This document shows, piece by piece, positions 1 to 7,228 of a stretch of 64,000 bases of DNA. This DNA comes from NCEH01 sp040049195. GTDB lineage: Bacteria; Pseudomonadota; Alphaproteobacteria; Rhizobiales; Xanthobacteraceae. The notes below the pieces were generated by a model. It saw only the letters and a program-made list of their open reading frames with translations, was not told where the DNA came from and ran no database searches. The stretch lies in NCBI RefSeq assembly GCF_040049195.1, contig NZ_JBDZDL010000002.1. One strand, written 5' to 3'. Position 1 is the first letter of the stretch. The number at the start of each line of letters is the position of its first letter. The position numbers and the translations under genes are program-made.

Positions 1-1
1 G

Positions 2-829
2 GACGAAATCACCCTGGCGCTGCGCTACAACCTCTATCAGCGCGAGATCAACCTCGATTGCGCGGTCTGGGGTGACCCCTTCCTGACCTGCGCGGGCACG
101 GCGTCCTGGGCGATCATCGAGGCGGTGGCGCAAGGTGCGACGATCACGTCGGCGGCGGGCTACACGCTCTCCTTCAACGGGCTCGACAGCAACATCAACC
201 CGACCTCCGGCCTCTATGCGGAATTGAAGCAGGACTTTGCCGGCCTCGGCGGCGACGTGAACTTCATCCGCACCTCGGCCGACGTGCGCTATTACTATCC
301 GCTGATCAGCGACTGGGTGCTGCTGCTGCACGGCCAGGCCGGCCATGTGAATGCGTGGGGTGACCAGGATCTGCGGATCATGGACAACTTCTTCATGGGC
401 CCGAACCTGGTTCGCGGCTTCGCCCCGAACGGTATCGGCCCGCGCGACATGGCCTCCCTGTCGCAGGACTCCCTGGGTGGTACGTCCTATTGGGGCATTT
501 CGGCCGAAGTGCAGTTCCCGCTGGCCTTCCTGCCCAAGGACATCGGCCTGAAGGCCGCGGTGTTCGCGGATGCCGGCTCGCTGTTCGACTATCAGGGCCA
601 GACCACCTTCGTGGGTGCCCCTGCGCCGTATACCTGCCCGCCGGGCGCCCAGAACGCGACAGGCAACATCTGCGTGTTCGACGACAACGGCATCCGGTCT
701 TCGGTGGGCGCGAGCTTGATCTGGCAGTCGCCCTTCGGTCCGCTGCGCTTCGACTATGCCTGGGTGCTGAGCCAGCAGGCCTACGACAAGGACCAGGCGT
801 TCCGCTTCTCCGGCGGCACCAAGTTCTAA
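2..829 (+). CDS. bamA: Outer membrane protein assembly factor BamA, C-terminal part
   Basis: Partial gene: the reading frame is open from the first base, so the start and the POTRA domains lie outside the window. About 275 residues of the C-terminal 16-strand beta-barrel are present. The L6-loop motif VRGF followed by APNGIGPRD is seen around bases 410-450, and the protein ends in an aromatic beta-signal (GGTKF), as in Omp85 proteins. BamA is the central outer-membrane subunit that folds and inserts beta-barrel proteins. It lies 62 bases upstream of lpxD, the usual order in alphaproteobacteria, linking barrel assembly with lipid A synthesis. Identity is secure; only the N-terminal organisation cannot be judged. 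Confidence 0.93.
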   Translation, partial: DEITLALRYNLYQREINLDCAVWGDPFLTCAGTASWAIIEAVAQGATITSAAGYTLSFNGLDSNINPTSGLYAELKQDFAGLGGDVNFIRTSADVRYYYPLISDWVLLLHGQAGHVNAWGDQDLRIMDNFFMGPNLVRGFAPNGIGPRDMASLSQDSLGGTSYWGISAEVQFPLAFLPKDIGLKAAVFADAGSLFDYQGQTTFVGAPAPYTCPPGAQNATGNICVFDDNGIRSSVGASLIWQSPFGPLRFDYAWVLSQQAYDKDQAFRFSGGTKF

Positions 830-891
830 TCCTGTCCTCTTATGCGGGCGTCGGCGGTCGTTCCGTCTGACGCCCGCAGCGTATCTAAAAT

Positions 892-1959
892 ATGAGCGAT
901 CCTCTCTTCTTCCCCCTGCCGTCACCGCTAACCCTCGCGGAGGTTGCGGCACTGAGCGGAGCGCGCGCCCTCGTCGCAGACCTTCCGGAAGGTGCTGTCG
1001 TGCGTGGGGTTTCCACCCTCGCCGATGCCGGCCCCGGCGATCTCGCCTTCTTCGATTCGCCGCGCTATCGCAGCGCGTTCGAGGCGACCCGCGCGAGCGT
1101 CTGCATCACCACCGAGAAACTGGCCGAAGGCGCGCCCACCGGCCTGATCGTTCTGGTGTCGCCCCGTCCCGCGCTTGCCTTCGTCAATGTCACCCGCACC
1201 CTGTTCGCGACCGCCCTGCGGCCGCAACCGGTGTTCGGCCATAAGGGTATCGCACCGGGCGCGTTCATCCATCCCACCGCCCGGCTCGAGGACGACGTGA
1301 CGGTGGATCCCGGCGCCGTGATTGGGCCGGACGTTGAGATCGGTGCCCAATCGGTGATCTGCGCCAACGCCGTGATCGGCGCCGGTGTGCGGATCGGCCG
1401 GGAAACGTCCATCGGCGCCGGCGCGACGCTGATTCACGCGCTTGTCGGCAATCGCGTGATCCTCCACAGCGGAGTGCGGATCGGCCAGGACGGTTTCGGC
1501 TACCAGCCGAGCCCGCGCGGCCATCTCAAGGTGCCGCAGATCGGCCGGGTCGTGATCCAGGACGATGTGGAGATCGGTGCCGGCACCACCATCGACCGCG
1601 GCGCCCTGCGCGACACCGTGATCGGCGAGGGCACCAAGATCGATAATCTCGTGCAGATCGCCCATAACGTGGTGATCGGCCGCCATTGCGTTATCGTTTC
1701 GCAGACCGGCATTTCCGGCAGCACCACGCTGGGCGATTTCGTCATGCTGGGCGGCCAGGTGGGCGTCATCGGCCACGTCCGCATCGGGGATGCGGCCCAG
1801 ATCGCGGCCTCCTCCAATGTGAAGGACGACGTGCCGCCGGGCGTGCGCTGGGGCGGGTCGCCCGCAAAACCCGTGCGCGAATGGTTTAGGGAATTGACCG
1901 CGCTGAAGAAACTGGGGCAAGCAAGCGCCCGTCGCAGCGATGAAGGGGGGGAGAAATGA
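892..1959 (+). CDS. lpxD: UDP-3-O-acylglucosamine N-acyltransferase LpxD
   Basis: Third step of lipid A synthesis: transfers a 3-hydroxyacyl chain from acyl-ACP to the 2-amino group of UDP-3-O-acyl-glucosamine in the cytoplasm. The 355-residue protein has a uridine-binding N-terminal domain (about residues 20-110), then a long left-handed beta-helix of hexapeptide repeats (roughly 118-325, many I-G-x-x-x motifs). The expected catalytic histidine is His258 in the IAHNV motif. The ATG at 892 follows bamA after 62 bases with no obvious strong Shine-Dalgarno sequence. The 3' end overlaps fabZ by four bases (ATGA), so the genes are likely translationally coupled. Length and architecture are normal. 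Confidence 0.96.
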   Translation: MSDPLFFPLPSPLTLAEVAALSGARALVADLPEGAVVRGVSTLADAGPGDLAFFDSPRYRSAFEATRASVCITTEKLAEGAPTGLIVLVSPRPALAFVNVTRTLFATALRPQPVFGHKGIAPGAFIHPTARLEDDVTVDPGAVIGPDVEIGAQSVICANAVIGAGVRIGRETSIGAGATLIHALVGNRVILHSGVRIGQDGFGYQPSPRGHLKVPQIGRVVIQDDVEIGAGTTIDRGALRDTVIGEGTKIDNLVQIAHNVVIGRHCVIVSQTGISGSTTLGDFVMLGGQVGVIGHVRIGDAAQIAASSNVKDDVPPGVRWGGSPAKPVREWFRELTALKKLGQASARRSDEGGEK

Positions 1960-2471
1960 GCGAAGCCAGCAGCAGCCCCGAGGCGCTCTCGGCCGATGCC
2001 GCAAACGCCGAAAGCAAGGTGCTTGCGAGCGCCGACCTTCAGAAGATCCTGCAATGCCTGCCGCACCGCTACCCGTTCCTGCTGGTGGACCGGGTGGAAC
2101 GCATCGACAGCGACAATTCCTGCGTCGGGGTGAAGAACGTCACGGTCAACGAGCCGCATTTCCAGGGCCATTTTCCCGGCAATCCGGTCATGCCCGGGGT
2201 CCTCATCATCGAGGGCATGGCGCAGACGGCGGGCGTGATCTGCATTCTCTCCAAGCCCGAGCGGCCGGCGGACCTGCCGCCGCCTCTGGTCTATTTCATG
2301 ACCATCGACGAGGCCAAGTTCCGCCGTCCCGTGGTGCCGGGAGACGTGCTCGAATATCACATGACCAAAATCTCGCGTCGTCGCAACATGTGGTGGTATC
2401 GCGGCGAGGCGAAGGTGGGCGGCGAACTTGTCGCCGAGGCGCGCCTTGGCGCGATGATTACCGGATTCTGA
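1956..2471 (+). CDS. fabZ: 3-hydroxyacyl-ACP dehydratase FabZ
   Basis: Dehydrates 3-hydroxyacyl-ACP to trans-2-enoyl-ACP in fatty acid elongation, competing with LpxA and LpxD for hydroxyacyl-ACP. The 171-residue protein is a single hot-dog fold. The active-site motif GHFPGNPVMPG starts at residue 71, giving His72 and Glu86 as the likely catalytic pair. A roughly 25-residue N-terminal extension rich in Ala/Ser precedes the conserved core (ILQCLPHRYPFLLVDR). The start overlaps the lpxD stop, and the stop overlaps the beginning of lpxA, so the gene is in the middle of a coupled operon. The lpxD-fabZ-lpxA order is classical. Confidence 0.96.
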   Translation: MSEASSSPEALSADAANAESKVLASADLQKILQCLPHRYPFLLVDRVERIDSDNSCVGVKNVTVNEPHFQGHFPGNPVMPGVLIIEGMAQTAGVICILSKPERPADLPPPLVYFMTIDEAKFRRPVVPGDVLEYHMTKISRRRNMWWYRGEAKVGGELVAEARLGAMITGF

Positions 2472-2472
2472 T

Positions 2473-3279
2473 GTGCCCCTGATCGACCCTCTCGCGCGTG
2501 TTTCCGACGGCGCCATTCTCGCCGACGATGTCCATATCGGCCCGTTCTGCACGGTCGGCCCGGATGTCACTCTTCATGCCGGGGTGCGGCTGATCTCCCA
2601 TGTGAATGTGCAGGGCCAGACCACCATCGGCGCACGCACGGAAGTCTATCCCTTCGCCTCGCTCGGCACGCCGCCGCAGTCGGTGCATTATAAGGGCGAG
2701 CGCACCGCGCTGACCATCGGCATGGATTGCGTCATCCGCGAGCATGCCACGGCCAATATCGGCACCGCCGGCGGGCGCGGCGTCACACGCATCGGCGATG
2801 GCTGCATGCTGATGACCGCCGCCCATGTGGGGCATGATTGCAACGTCGGAAACCATGTGATCTTCGCCAATAACGCCACCCTCGGCGGGCATGTGGATGT
2901 CGGCGACCACGTGTTTCTCGGCGGCCTGTGCGCGGTGCATCAATACACCCGCATCGGGGCGCAGGTGATGGTCAGCGGCATCACCGGCGTGCGTGAGGAC
3001 GTGATCCCGTACGCCTATGTGCTCGGCCAGGCCGGGCGCCTGGTGGGCCTCAACACCATCGGCATGAAGCGGCGCGGGTTCACGCGGGCGGACCTGCACG
3101 CCGCGCGCGCCGCCTATCGCGACCTGTTCTTCGGGGCGGGCGTTTTTGCCGATCGCCTCGCGCGCCTGCGCGAGCAGACCGAGAGCTCGCAATTCGCGCG
3201 CGAAATCGTGGAATTTATCGATGCGGGCAAGAACCGCTCGCTCTGCCAGCCCGCGCGCGGCGTCGTACACGAGGAATGA
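2473..3279 (+). CDS. lpxA: UDP-N-acetylglucosamine acyltransferase LpxA
   Basis: First committed step of lipid A synthesis: 3-O-acylation of UDP-GlcNAc from 3-hydroxyacyl-ACP. The 268-residue protein has an N-terminal hexapeptide-repeat beta-helix (about 1-185) and a C-terminal helical domain beginning near the GMKRRGF motif. The catalytic histidine is His121 in AHVGHD. The start is GTG at 2473. An ATG at 2471 is out of frame and hits a stop after three codons, so it can be excluded. The start lies one base after the fabZ stop, implying coupling. lpxI follows after four bases. Confidence 0.95.
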   Translation: MPLIDPLARVSDGAILADDVHIGPFCTVGPDVTLHAGVRLISHVNVQGQTTIGARTEVYPFASLGTPPQSVHYKGERTALTIGMDCVIREHATANIGTAGGRGVTRIGDGCMLMTAAHVGHDCNVGNHVIFANNATLGGHVDVGDHVFLGGLCAVHQYTRIGAQVMVSGITGVREDVIPYAYVLGQAGRLVGLNTIGMKRRGFTRADLHAARAAYRDLFFGAGVFADRLARLREQTESSQFAREIVEFIDAGKNRSLCQPARGVVHEE

Positions 3280-3283
3280 CTCG

Positions 3284-4219
3284 GTGACCCCCGTGCCGGC
3301 ACAGCAAGGGCTTGCGGCGCAGGGATTGGGCCCGGCCGACGGCGCACACGGCCCGGGCGCCACGGACCGTGCACCGGAGGGGCCACTGGCCATCGTCGCC
3401 GGCGGCGGTGCTTTCCCGGCCGCGGTTGCCGAAGCGGTGCGGGCCCAGGGGCGGGATGTTCTGCTGCTGCTGATGAAAGGCTTCGCCGATCCCGCTCTGG
3501 AGCGCTATCCCCATCATTGGTTCCGCCTGGGCTCGCTCGGCAGCGTCTCCGCCGTGGCGCGGGCGCGCGGTGTCCGCGATGTGGTGATGGTGGGAACGCT
3601 CACGCGGCCGCGCCTCTCTGATCTGGGGCTGGACTGGACCACCATCCGCCTGCTGCCGCGCATCGCCCGGCTGCTGCGCGGTGGCGACAATCACCTGCTG
3701 TCCGGCGTGCTTGGTCTTGTGGCGGAGCAGGGCTTTCACCTCATCGGCGCGCACGAGGCGGTGCCGGGGCTGCTGCTGCCCGAGGGCGTGCTGGGCCACG
3801 TGCAGCCGAGCGCCGAGCAGCAAGCGGATATCACGCTCGGCCTGTCGGTGGTGCGCACGCTCGGCCCGTTCGATGTGGGGCAGGGGGTGATCGTGGTGAA
3901 CGGCTTCGTCGCCGCCGTGGAAGCTGCGGAAGGAACGGATGCCGTGCTCGCGCGCTATGAGGCCCTGCGCACCAGCGGACGCCTGCGCTTTCCCATGCGC
4001 GCCGGCGTCCTCGTGAAGGCGCCCAAGCCGGATCAGGACCGGCGCGTGGACCTGCCGTCGCTGGGCCCGTCGACCGTTACCTGCGCCGCGAGGGCGGGCC
4101 TCGCCGGCATTGCCTTCGAGGCCGGAGGGGTCATCGTGCCCGATCCTCAGGAATTGGTGCGAGCCGCGGATGCGGCGGGGCTGTTCGTGCTCGGCGTGGC
4201 GCCGCGGGGGCAGGCGTGA
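3284..4219 (+). CDS. lpxI: UDP-2,3-diacylglucosamine pyrophosphatase LpxI
   Basis: Hydrolyses UDP-2,3-diacylglucosamine to lipid X and UMP. This is the alphaproteobacterial LpxI (DUF1009) alternative to LpxH of enterobacteria. The family core starts with AIVAGGGAFPAAVAEAV near residue 37, followed by the LMKGFADP and HWFRLGSLG segments. The C-terminal half includes DLPSLGPSTV, as in the family. I chose the GTG at 3284, four bases after lpxA. This gives 311 residues with a roughly 35-residue Ala/Gly/Pro-rich leader; a later start would fit the family better in length but has no clear ribosome site. The frame is open further upstream inside lpxA, which is not credible. The stop overlaps the lpxB start (GTGA). 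Confidence 0.9.
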   Translation: MTPVPAQQGLAAQGLGPADGAHGPGATDRAPEGPLAIVAGGGAFPAAVAEAVRAQGRDVLLLLMKGFADPALERYPHHWFRLGSLGSVSAVARARGVRDVVMVGTLTRPRLSDLGLDWTTIRLLPRIARLLRGGDNHLLSGVLGLVAEQGFHLIGAHEAVPGLLLPEGVLGHVQPSAEQQADITLGLSVVRTLGPFDVGQGVIVVNGFVAAVEAAEGTDAVLARYEALRTSGRLRFPMRAGVLVKAPKPDQDRRVDLPSLGPSTVTCAARAGLAGIAFEAGGVIVPDPQELVRAADAAGLFVLGVAPRGQA

Positions 4220-5391
4220 GCACCGGCCTGCCGGCTCGTCCGTTGCGCGTGTTCATCCTGGCGGGCGAGGAATCCGGCGACATGCTCGGCGGCGCCATCA
4301 TGGCCGGGCTGCGCCAGCTCGCGCCGGAGGGCGTCGTGTTCACGGGCGTCGGCGGGGTGCGCATGCAGCAGGCCGGGCTGACCAGCCTGTTTGCCATGGA
4401 CGATCTCACGGCGATCGGCTTCGGCCAGGTGATCGGCAAGCTGCCCACGATTCTCAAGCGCCTGCGCGAGACGGTCGACGCCATCTGCGCGGCGCCGCCG
4501 GACGTGCTGGTGCTGGTGGATGCGCCGGACTTCACCCACCGCGTGGCGGCGCGCGTGCGGCGGCGCAACCCGCAGATTCCCATCGTGAAATATGTCTCGC
4601 CCACGGTGTGGGCGTGGCGGCCGGGCCGGGCGAAGGCCATGCGGCCGTCCTTCGACCATCTGATGGCTTTGCTGCCGTTCGAGCCGGATGTGCATTTGCG
4701 CCTCGGCGGGCCGCCGACCACATATGTGGGCCATCCTTTGCTGGAGCGGCTGGCCGAATTGCGGGCGAGCGCGGCGCAGCAGGTGCGCCCCGCGCACGAG
4801 CCCCCCCTGGTGCTGGTGCTGCCGGGCAGCCGGCGCAGCGAGGTGGAGCGGTTGGGCGCCGTGTTCGGCCAGGCGCTTGGCCATCTCGCGAGCCAGCGCC
4901 CGCTCGATATCGTGCTGCCAACGCTCCCGCGCCTGCTGCCCCTGGTGGAGGCGCAGGTCGCCGATTGGCCGGTGCACGCACGCATCGTGACCGACGCGGA
5001 GGAGAAATATGCGGCCTTCCGCATGGCGCGGGCGGCGCTCGCCGCTTCGGGAACGGTGACGCTGGAACTGGCGCTGTCCGGTGTCCCGACGGTGGCGGCC
5101 TATAAGGTGGCGCAATGGGAAGCCGTGATCGCGCCTTACATCCTCAAGCTGCCGAGCGTTATCCTGCCCAATCTCATTCTCGGAGAGAATGTGGTGCCGG
5201 AATTCCTTCAGCACGATTGCACGCCGGAGCGGCTCTCGCGGGCGCTGAACCGGCTGCTGAACGACGGCGCGGACCGGGACCGGCAGATCGAGGCGTTCGC
5301 GCGGCTCGACGATATATTTGGCACCCAGGACGAAGCCCCGAGCCTGCGTGCCGCGCGGGTGGTGCTCGCCACGGCTGCGGCCCCGCGCTGA
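4216..5391 (+). CDS. lpxB: Lipid-A-disaccharide synthase LpxB
   Basis: GT19 glycosyltransferase that condenses UDP-2,3-diacylglucosamine with lipid X to the tetraacyl disaccharide at the inner-membrane face. The protein is 391 residues, the family length. The N-terminal Rossmann-like domain begins LRVFILAGEESGDMLGG. The C-terminal half carries the nucleotide-binding stretch LVLPGSRRSEVERLG near residues 197-212, then SGTVTLELAL and LPNLILGENVVPEF. GTG start with four-base overlap with lpxI. It is the last gene of the bam/lpx operon; downstream are a short tandem repeat and a stem-loop shared with the convergent gltA. Confidence 0.96.
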   Translation: MSTGLPARPLRVFILAGEESGDMLGGAIMAGLRQLAPEGVVFTGVGGVRMQQAGLTSLFAMDDLTAIGFGQVIGKLPTILKRLRETVDAICAAPPDVLVLVDAPDFTHRVAARVRRRNPQIPIVKYVSPTVWAWRPGRAKAMRPSFDHLMALLPFEPDVHLRLGGPPTTYVGHPLLERLAELRASAAQQVRPAHEPPLVLVLPGSRRSEVERLGAVFGQALGHLASQRPLDIVLPTLPRLLPLVEAQVADWPVHARIVTDAEEKYAAFRMARAALAASGTVTLELALSGVPTVAAYKVAQWEAVIAPYILKLPSVILPNLILGENVVPEFLQHDCTPERLSRALNRLLNDGADRDRQIEAFARLDDIFGTQDEAPSLRAARVVLATAAAPR

Positions 5392-5420
5392 CGCGCCTTT
5401 CGCACAAGACCGTCTGCGCG

Positions 5421-5454
5421 AGCGCGCTTCTGTGAGCGCGCTTCTGTGAGCGCG
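5421..5454. repeat. Short tandem repeat, 14-bp unit, about 2.4 copies
   Basis: The unit AGCGCGCTTCTGTG occurs at 5421-5434 and exactly again at 5435-5448, followed by the first six bases of a third copy. It lies between the convergent lpxB and gltA genes and encodes nothing recognisable. Probably replication slippage in non-coding sequence. Confidence 0.8.
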
Positions 5455-5519
5455 CGCATCGTCCCCGGTCCCGCCAAAGCGGCCCGGCTCCTGGGATTCT
5501 GCCTGTTGGGTCCTGAAAC

Positions 5520-5546
5520 AAAAAACGCGGCCTTTCGGCCGCGTTT
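5520..5546 (-). terminator. Rho-independent terminator of gltA
   Basis: Perfect 10-bp stem, AAACGCGGCC at 5523-5532 with GGCCGCGTTT at 5537-5546, and a four-base loop. Read on the minus strand it is followed by six Ts (5525-5520, partly in the stem), about 50 bases after the gltA stop. The plus-strand side lacks a comparable T run, so termination of the lpx operon here would be weaker. Confidence 0.8.
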
Positions 5547-5594
5547 CGATGGGATCAAAGCACCGGCGGAAGCCGGCGCCGTGAGTCACGAGTC

Positions 5595-6905
5595 TTATTT
5601 GCGCTTGGCCATCGGCACATAGTCGCGGCGCTCGGCGCCGGTGTAGAGCTGGCGGGGACGGCCGATGCGCTGGCCCGGATCCTCGATCATTTCCTTCCAC
5701 TGGCCGATCCAGCCGACCGTGCGGGCGACCGCGAACAGCACCGTGAACATGGTGGTGGGGAAGCCCATCGCCTTCAGGGTGATGCCGGAATAGAAATCGA
5801 TGTTCGGATAGAGCTTCTTCTCGATGAAATATTCATCGTGCAGCGCCACGCGCTCCAACTCCACGGCCACGTCCAGCAGCGGATCGTCCTTGATGCCGAG
5901 CTCGGCGAGAACCTCATGGCAGGTCTGCTGCATGATCTTCGCGCGCGGGTCGTAATTCTTATAGACCCGGTGGCCGAAGCCCATGAGGCGGAACGGATCG
6001 TTCTTGTCCTTGGCGCGGTTCACGAATTCCGGAATGCGCTCGGGGCGGCCGATCTCCGTGAGCATCTTGAGCGCGGCTTCGTTCGCGCCGCCATGGGCGG
6101 GTCCCCACAGGCAGGCGATGCCGGCGGCGATACAGGCGAAGGGATTGGCGCCCGAGGAGCCGGCGAGACGCACGGTGGAGGTGGAGGCGTTCTGCTCGTG
6201 GTCGGCATGGAGGATGAAGATCCGGTCCATGGCGCGGGCGAGCGTCGGGCTCACCTTATAGTCCTCGCACGGTACGGCGAAGCACATGTTCAGGAAGTTG
6301 GAGGTGTAGTCCAGGGAGTTCTGGGGATACACGAAGGGCTGGCCGATGGAGTATTTATAGGCCATGGCAGCGAGGGTCGGGATCTTCGCGATCATGCGGA
6401 TCGACGCGATCAGGCGCTGCTGCGGGTCCGAGATGTCGGTCGAGTCGTGATAGAAGGCGGAGAGCGCGCCGACCGAGGCCACCATGATGGCCATGGGGTG
6501 GGCGTCGCGGCGGAAGCCCTGGAAGAACCGGGTCATCTGCTCGTGAACCATCGTGTGACGGGTCACGGAATAATCGAAGTCCGCCTTCTGCGCGGCGGTG
6601 GGCAGTTCGCCATAGAGCAGGAGATAGCAGGTCTCGAGGAAGTCGCCGCCCTCGGCGATCTGCTCGATGGGATAGCCGCGATAGAGCAGAACGCCCTCGT
6701 CGCCGTCGATATAGGTGATCTTGCTCTCGCACGACGCCGTGGAGGTAAAGCCGGGATCGTAGGTGAACATCCCGGTCTGGCCATACAGCTTGGAGATGTC
6801 GACGACCGAGGGGCCGATGGTTCCGCCGTTGATCGGCAGGTCCCAGCTCTTCTCACCCACTGTCAGCTTGGCGGCTGAACCTGCGGTTTTGGTGGTGGCG
6901 TCCAT
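5595..6905 (-). CDS. gltA: Citrate synthase
   Basis: Type II citrate synthase of the TCA cycle, condensing oxaloacetate and acetyl-CoA. The start ATG at 6905 gives MDATTKTAGS and 436 residues. It is preceded by GGGAG seven bases upstream, whereas longer in-frame starts have no ribosome site. Family motifs are intact: PAHGGANEA with the substrate-binding His, GFGHRVYKNYDPRA with the second catalytic His, and YPNIDFYSG with the catalytic Asp. The protein ends PMAKRK. It lies convergent to the lpx operon, a common alphaproteobacterial arrangement, and ends at a strong terminator. It is likely transcribed alone from a promoter between 6905 and 7180. Confidence 0.97.
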   Translation of the reverse strand: MDATTKTAGSAAKLTVGEKSWDLPINGGTIGPSVVDISKLYGQTGMFTYDPGFTSTASCESKITYIDGDEGVLLYRGYPIEQIAEGGDFLETCYLLLYGELPTAAQKADFDYSVTRHTMVHEQMTRFFQGFRRDAHPMAIMVASVGALSAFYHDSTDISDPQQRLIASIRMIAKIPTLAAMAYKYSIGQPFVYPQNSLDYTSNFLNMCFAVPCEDYKVSPTLARAMDRIFILHADHEQNASTSTVRLAGSSGANPFACIAAGIACLWGPAHGGANEAALKMLTEIGRPERIPEFVNRAKDKNDPFRLMGFGHRVYKNYDPRAKIMQQTCHEVLAELGIKDDPLLDVAVELERVALHDEYFIEKKLYPNIDFYSGITLKAMGFPTTMFTVLFAVARTVGWIGQWKEMIEDPGQRIGRPRQLYTGAERRDYVPMAKRK

Positions 6906-7181
6906 AAAGTCTCCCATCTGTAAGCGGGGAAATGGTACCACCTTCGCGGATGCGAAGGGTCTGGCGCGCAGTCGTAAACCCTCCCCAATTTTGCCGCAAG
7001 CGTGACCATGCCCGCATTGGGCGCAACACGCGGTGAAGTGGCACGAAACCCGTTGCTGCGCCTGGATTCCATTGTGCCTGTGGCGGCCGATTTTTCACAT
7101 CCGATCTGAGAATGATCTGCCGCGACGCGGGAAAAATGGCGGTATCAATGGTTCAAACGGGGCGGGTAGGGCACAAACGAA
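6906..7181. other. Intergenic region upstream of gltA
   Basis: About 275 bases between the gltA start and the terminator of the next minus-strand gene. It must hold the gltA promoter, but no convincing -35/-10 pair or operator was recognised. Base composition is ordinary. Confidence 0.5.
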
Positions 7182-7206
7182 AACGCCCGGCGCGTGGCCG
7201 GGCGTT
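7177..7206 (-). terminator. Rho-independent terminator of the ndvB-type gene
   Basis: Perfect 10-bp stem AACGCCCGGC (7182-7191) with GCCGGGCGTT (7197-7206), five-base loop. On the minus strand it is followed by TTTTCGTTTG. It lies 23 bases past the stop of the glucan synthase gene. Confidence 0.8.
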
Positions 7207-7228
7207 CGATCGAAACGGGTCTGATGGC

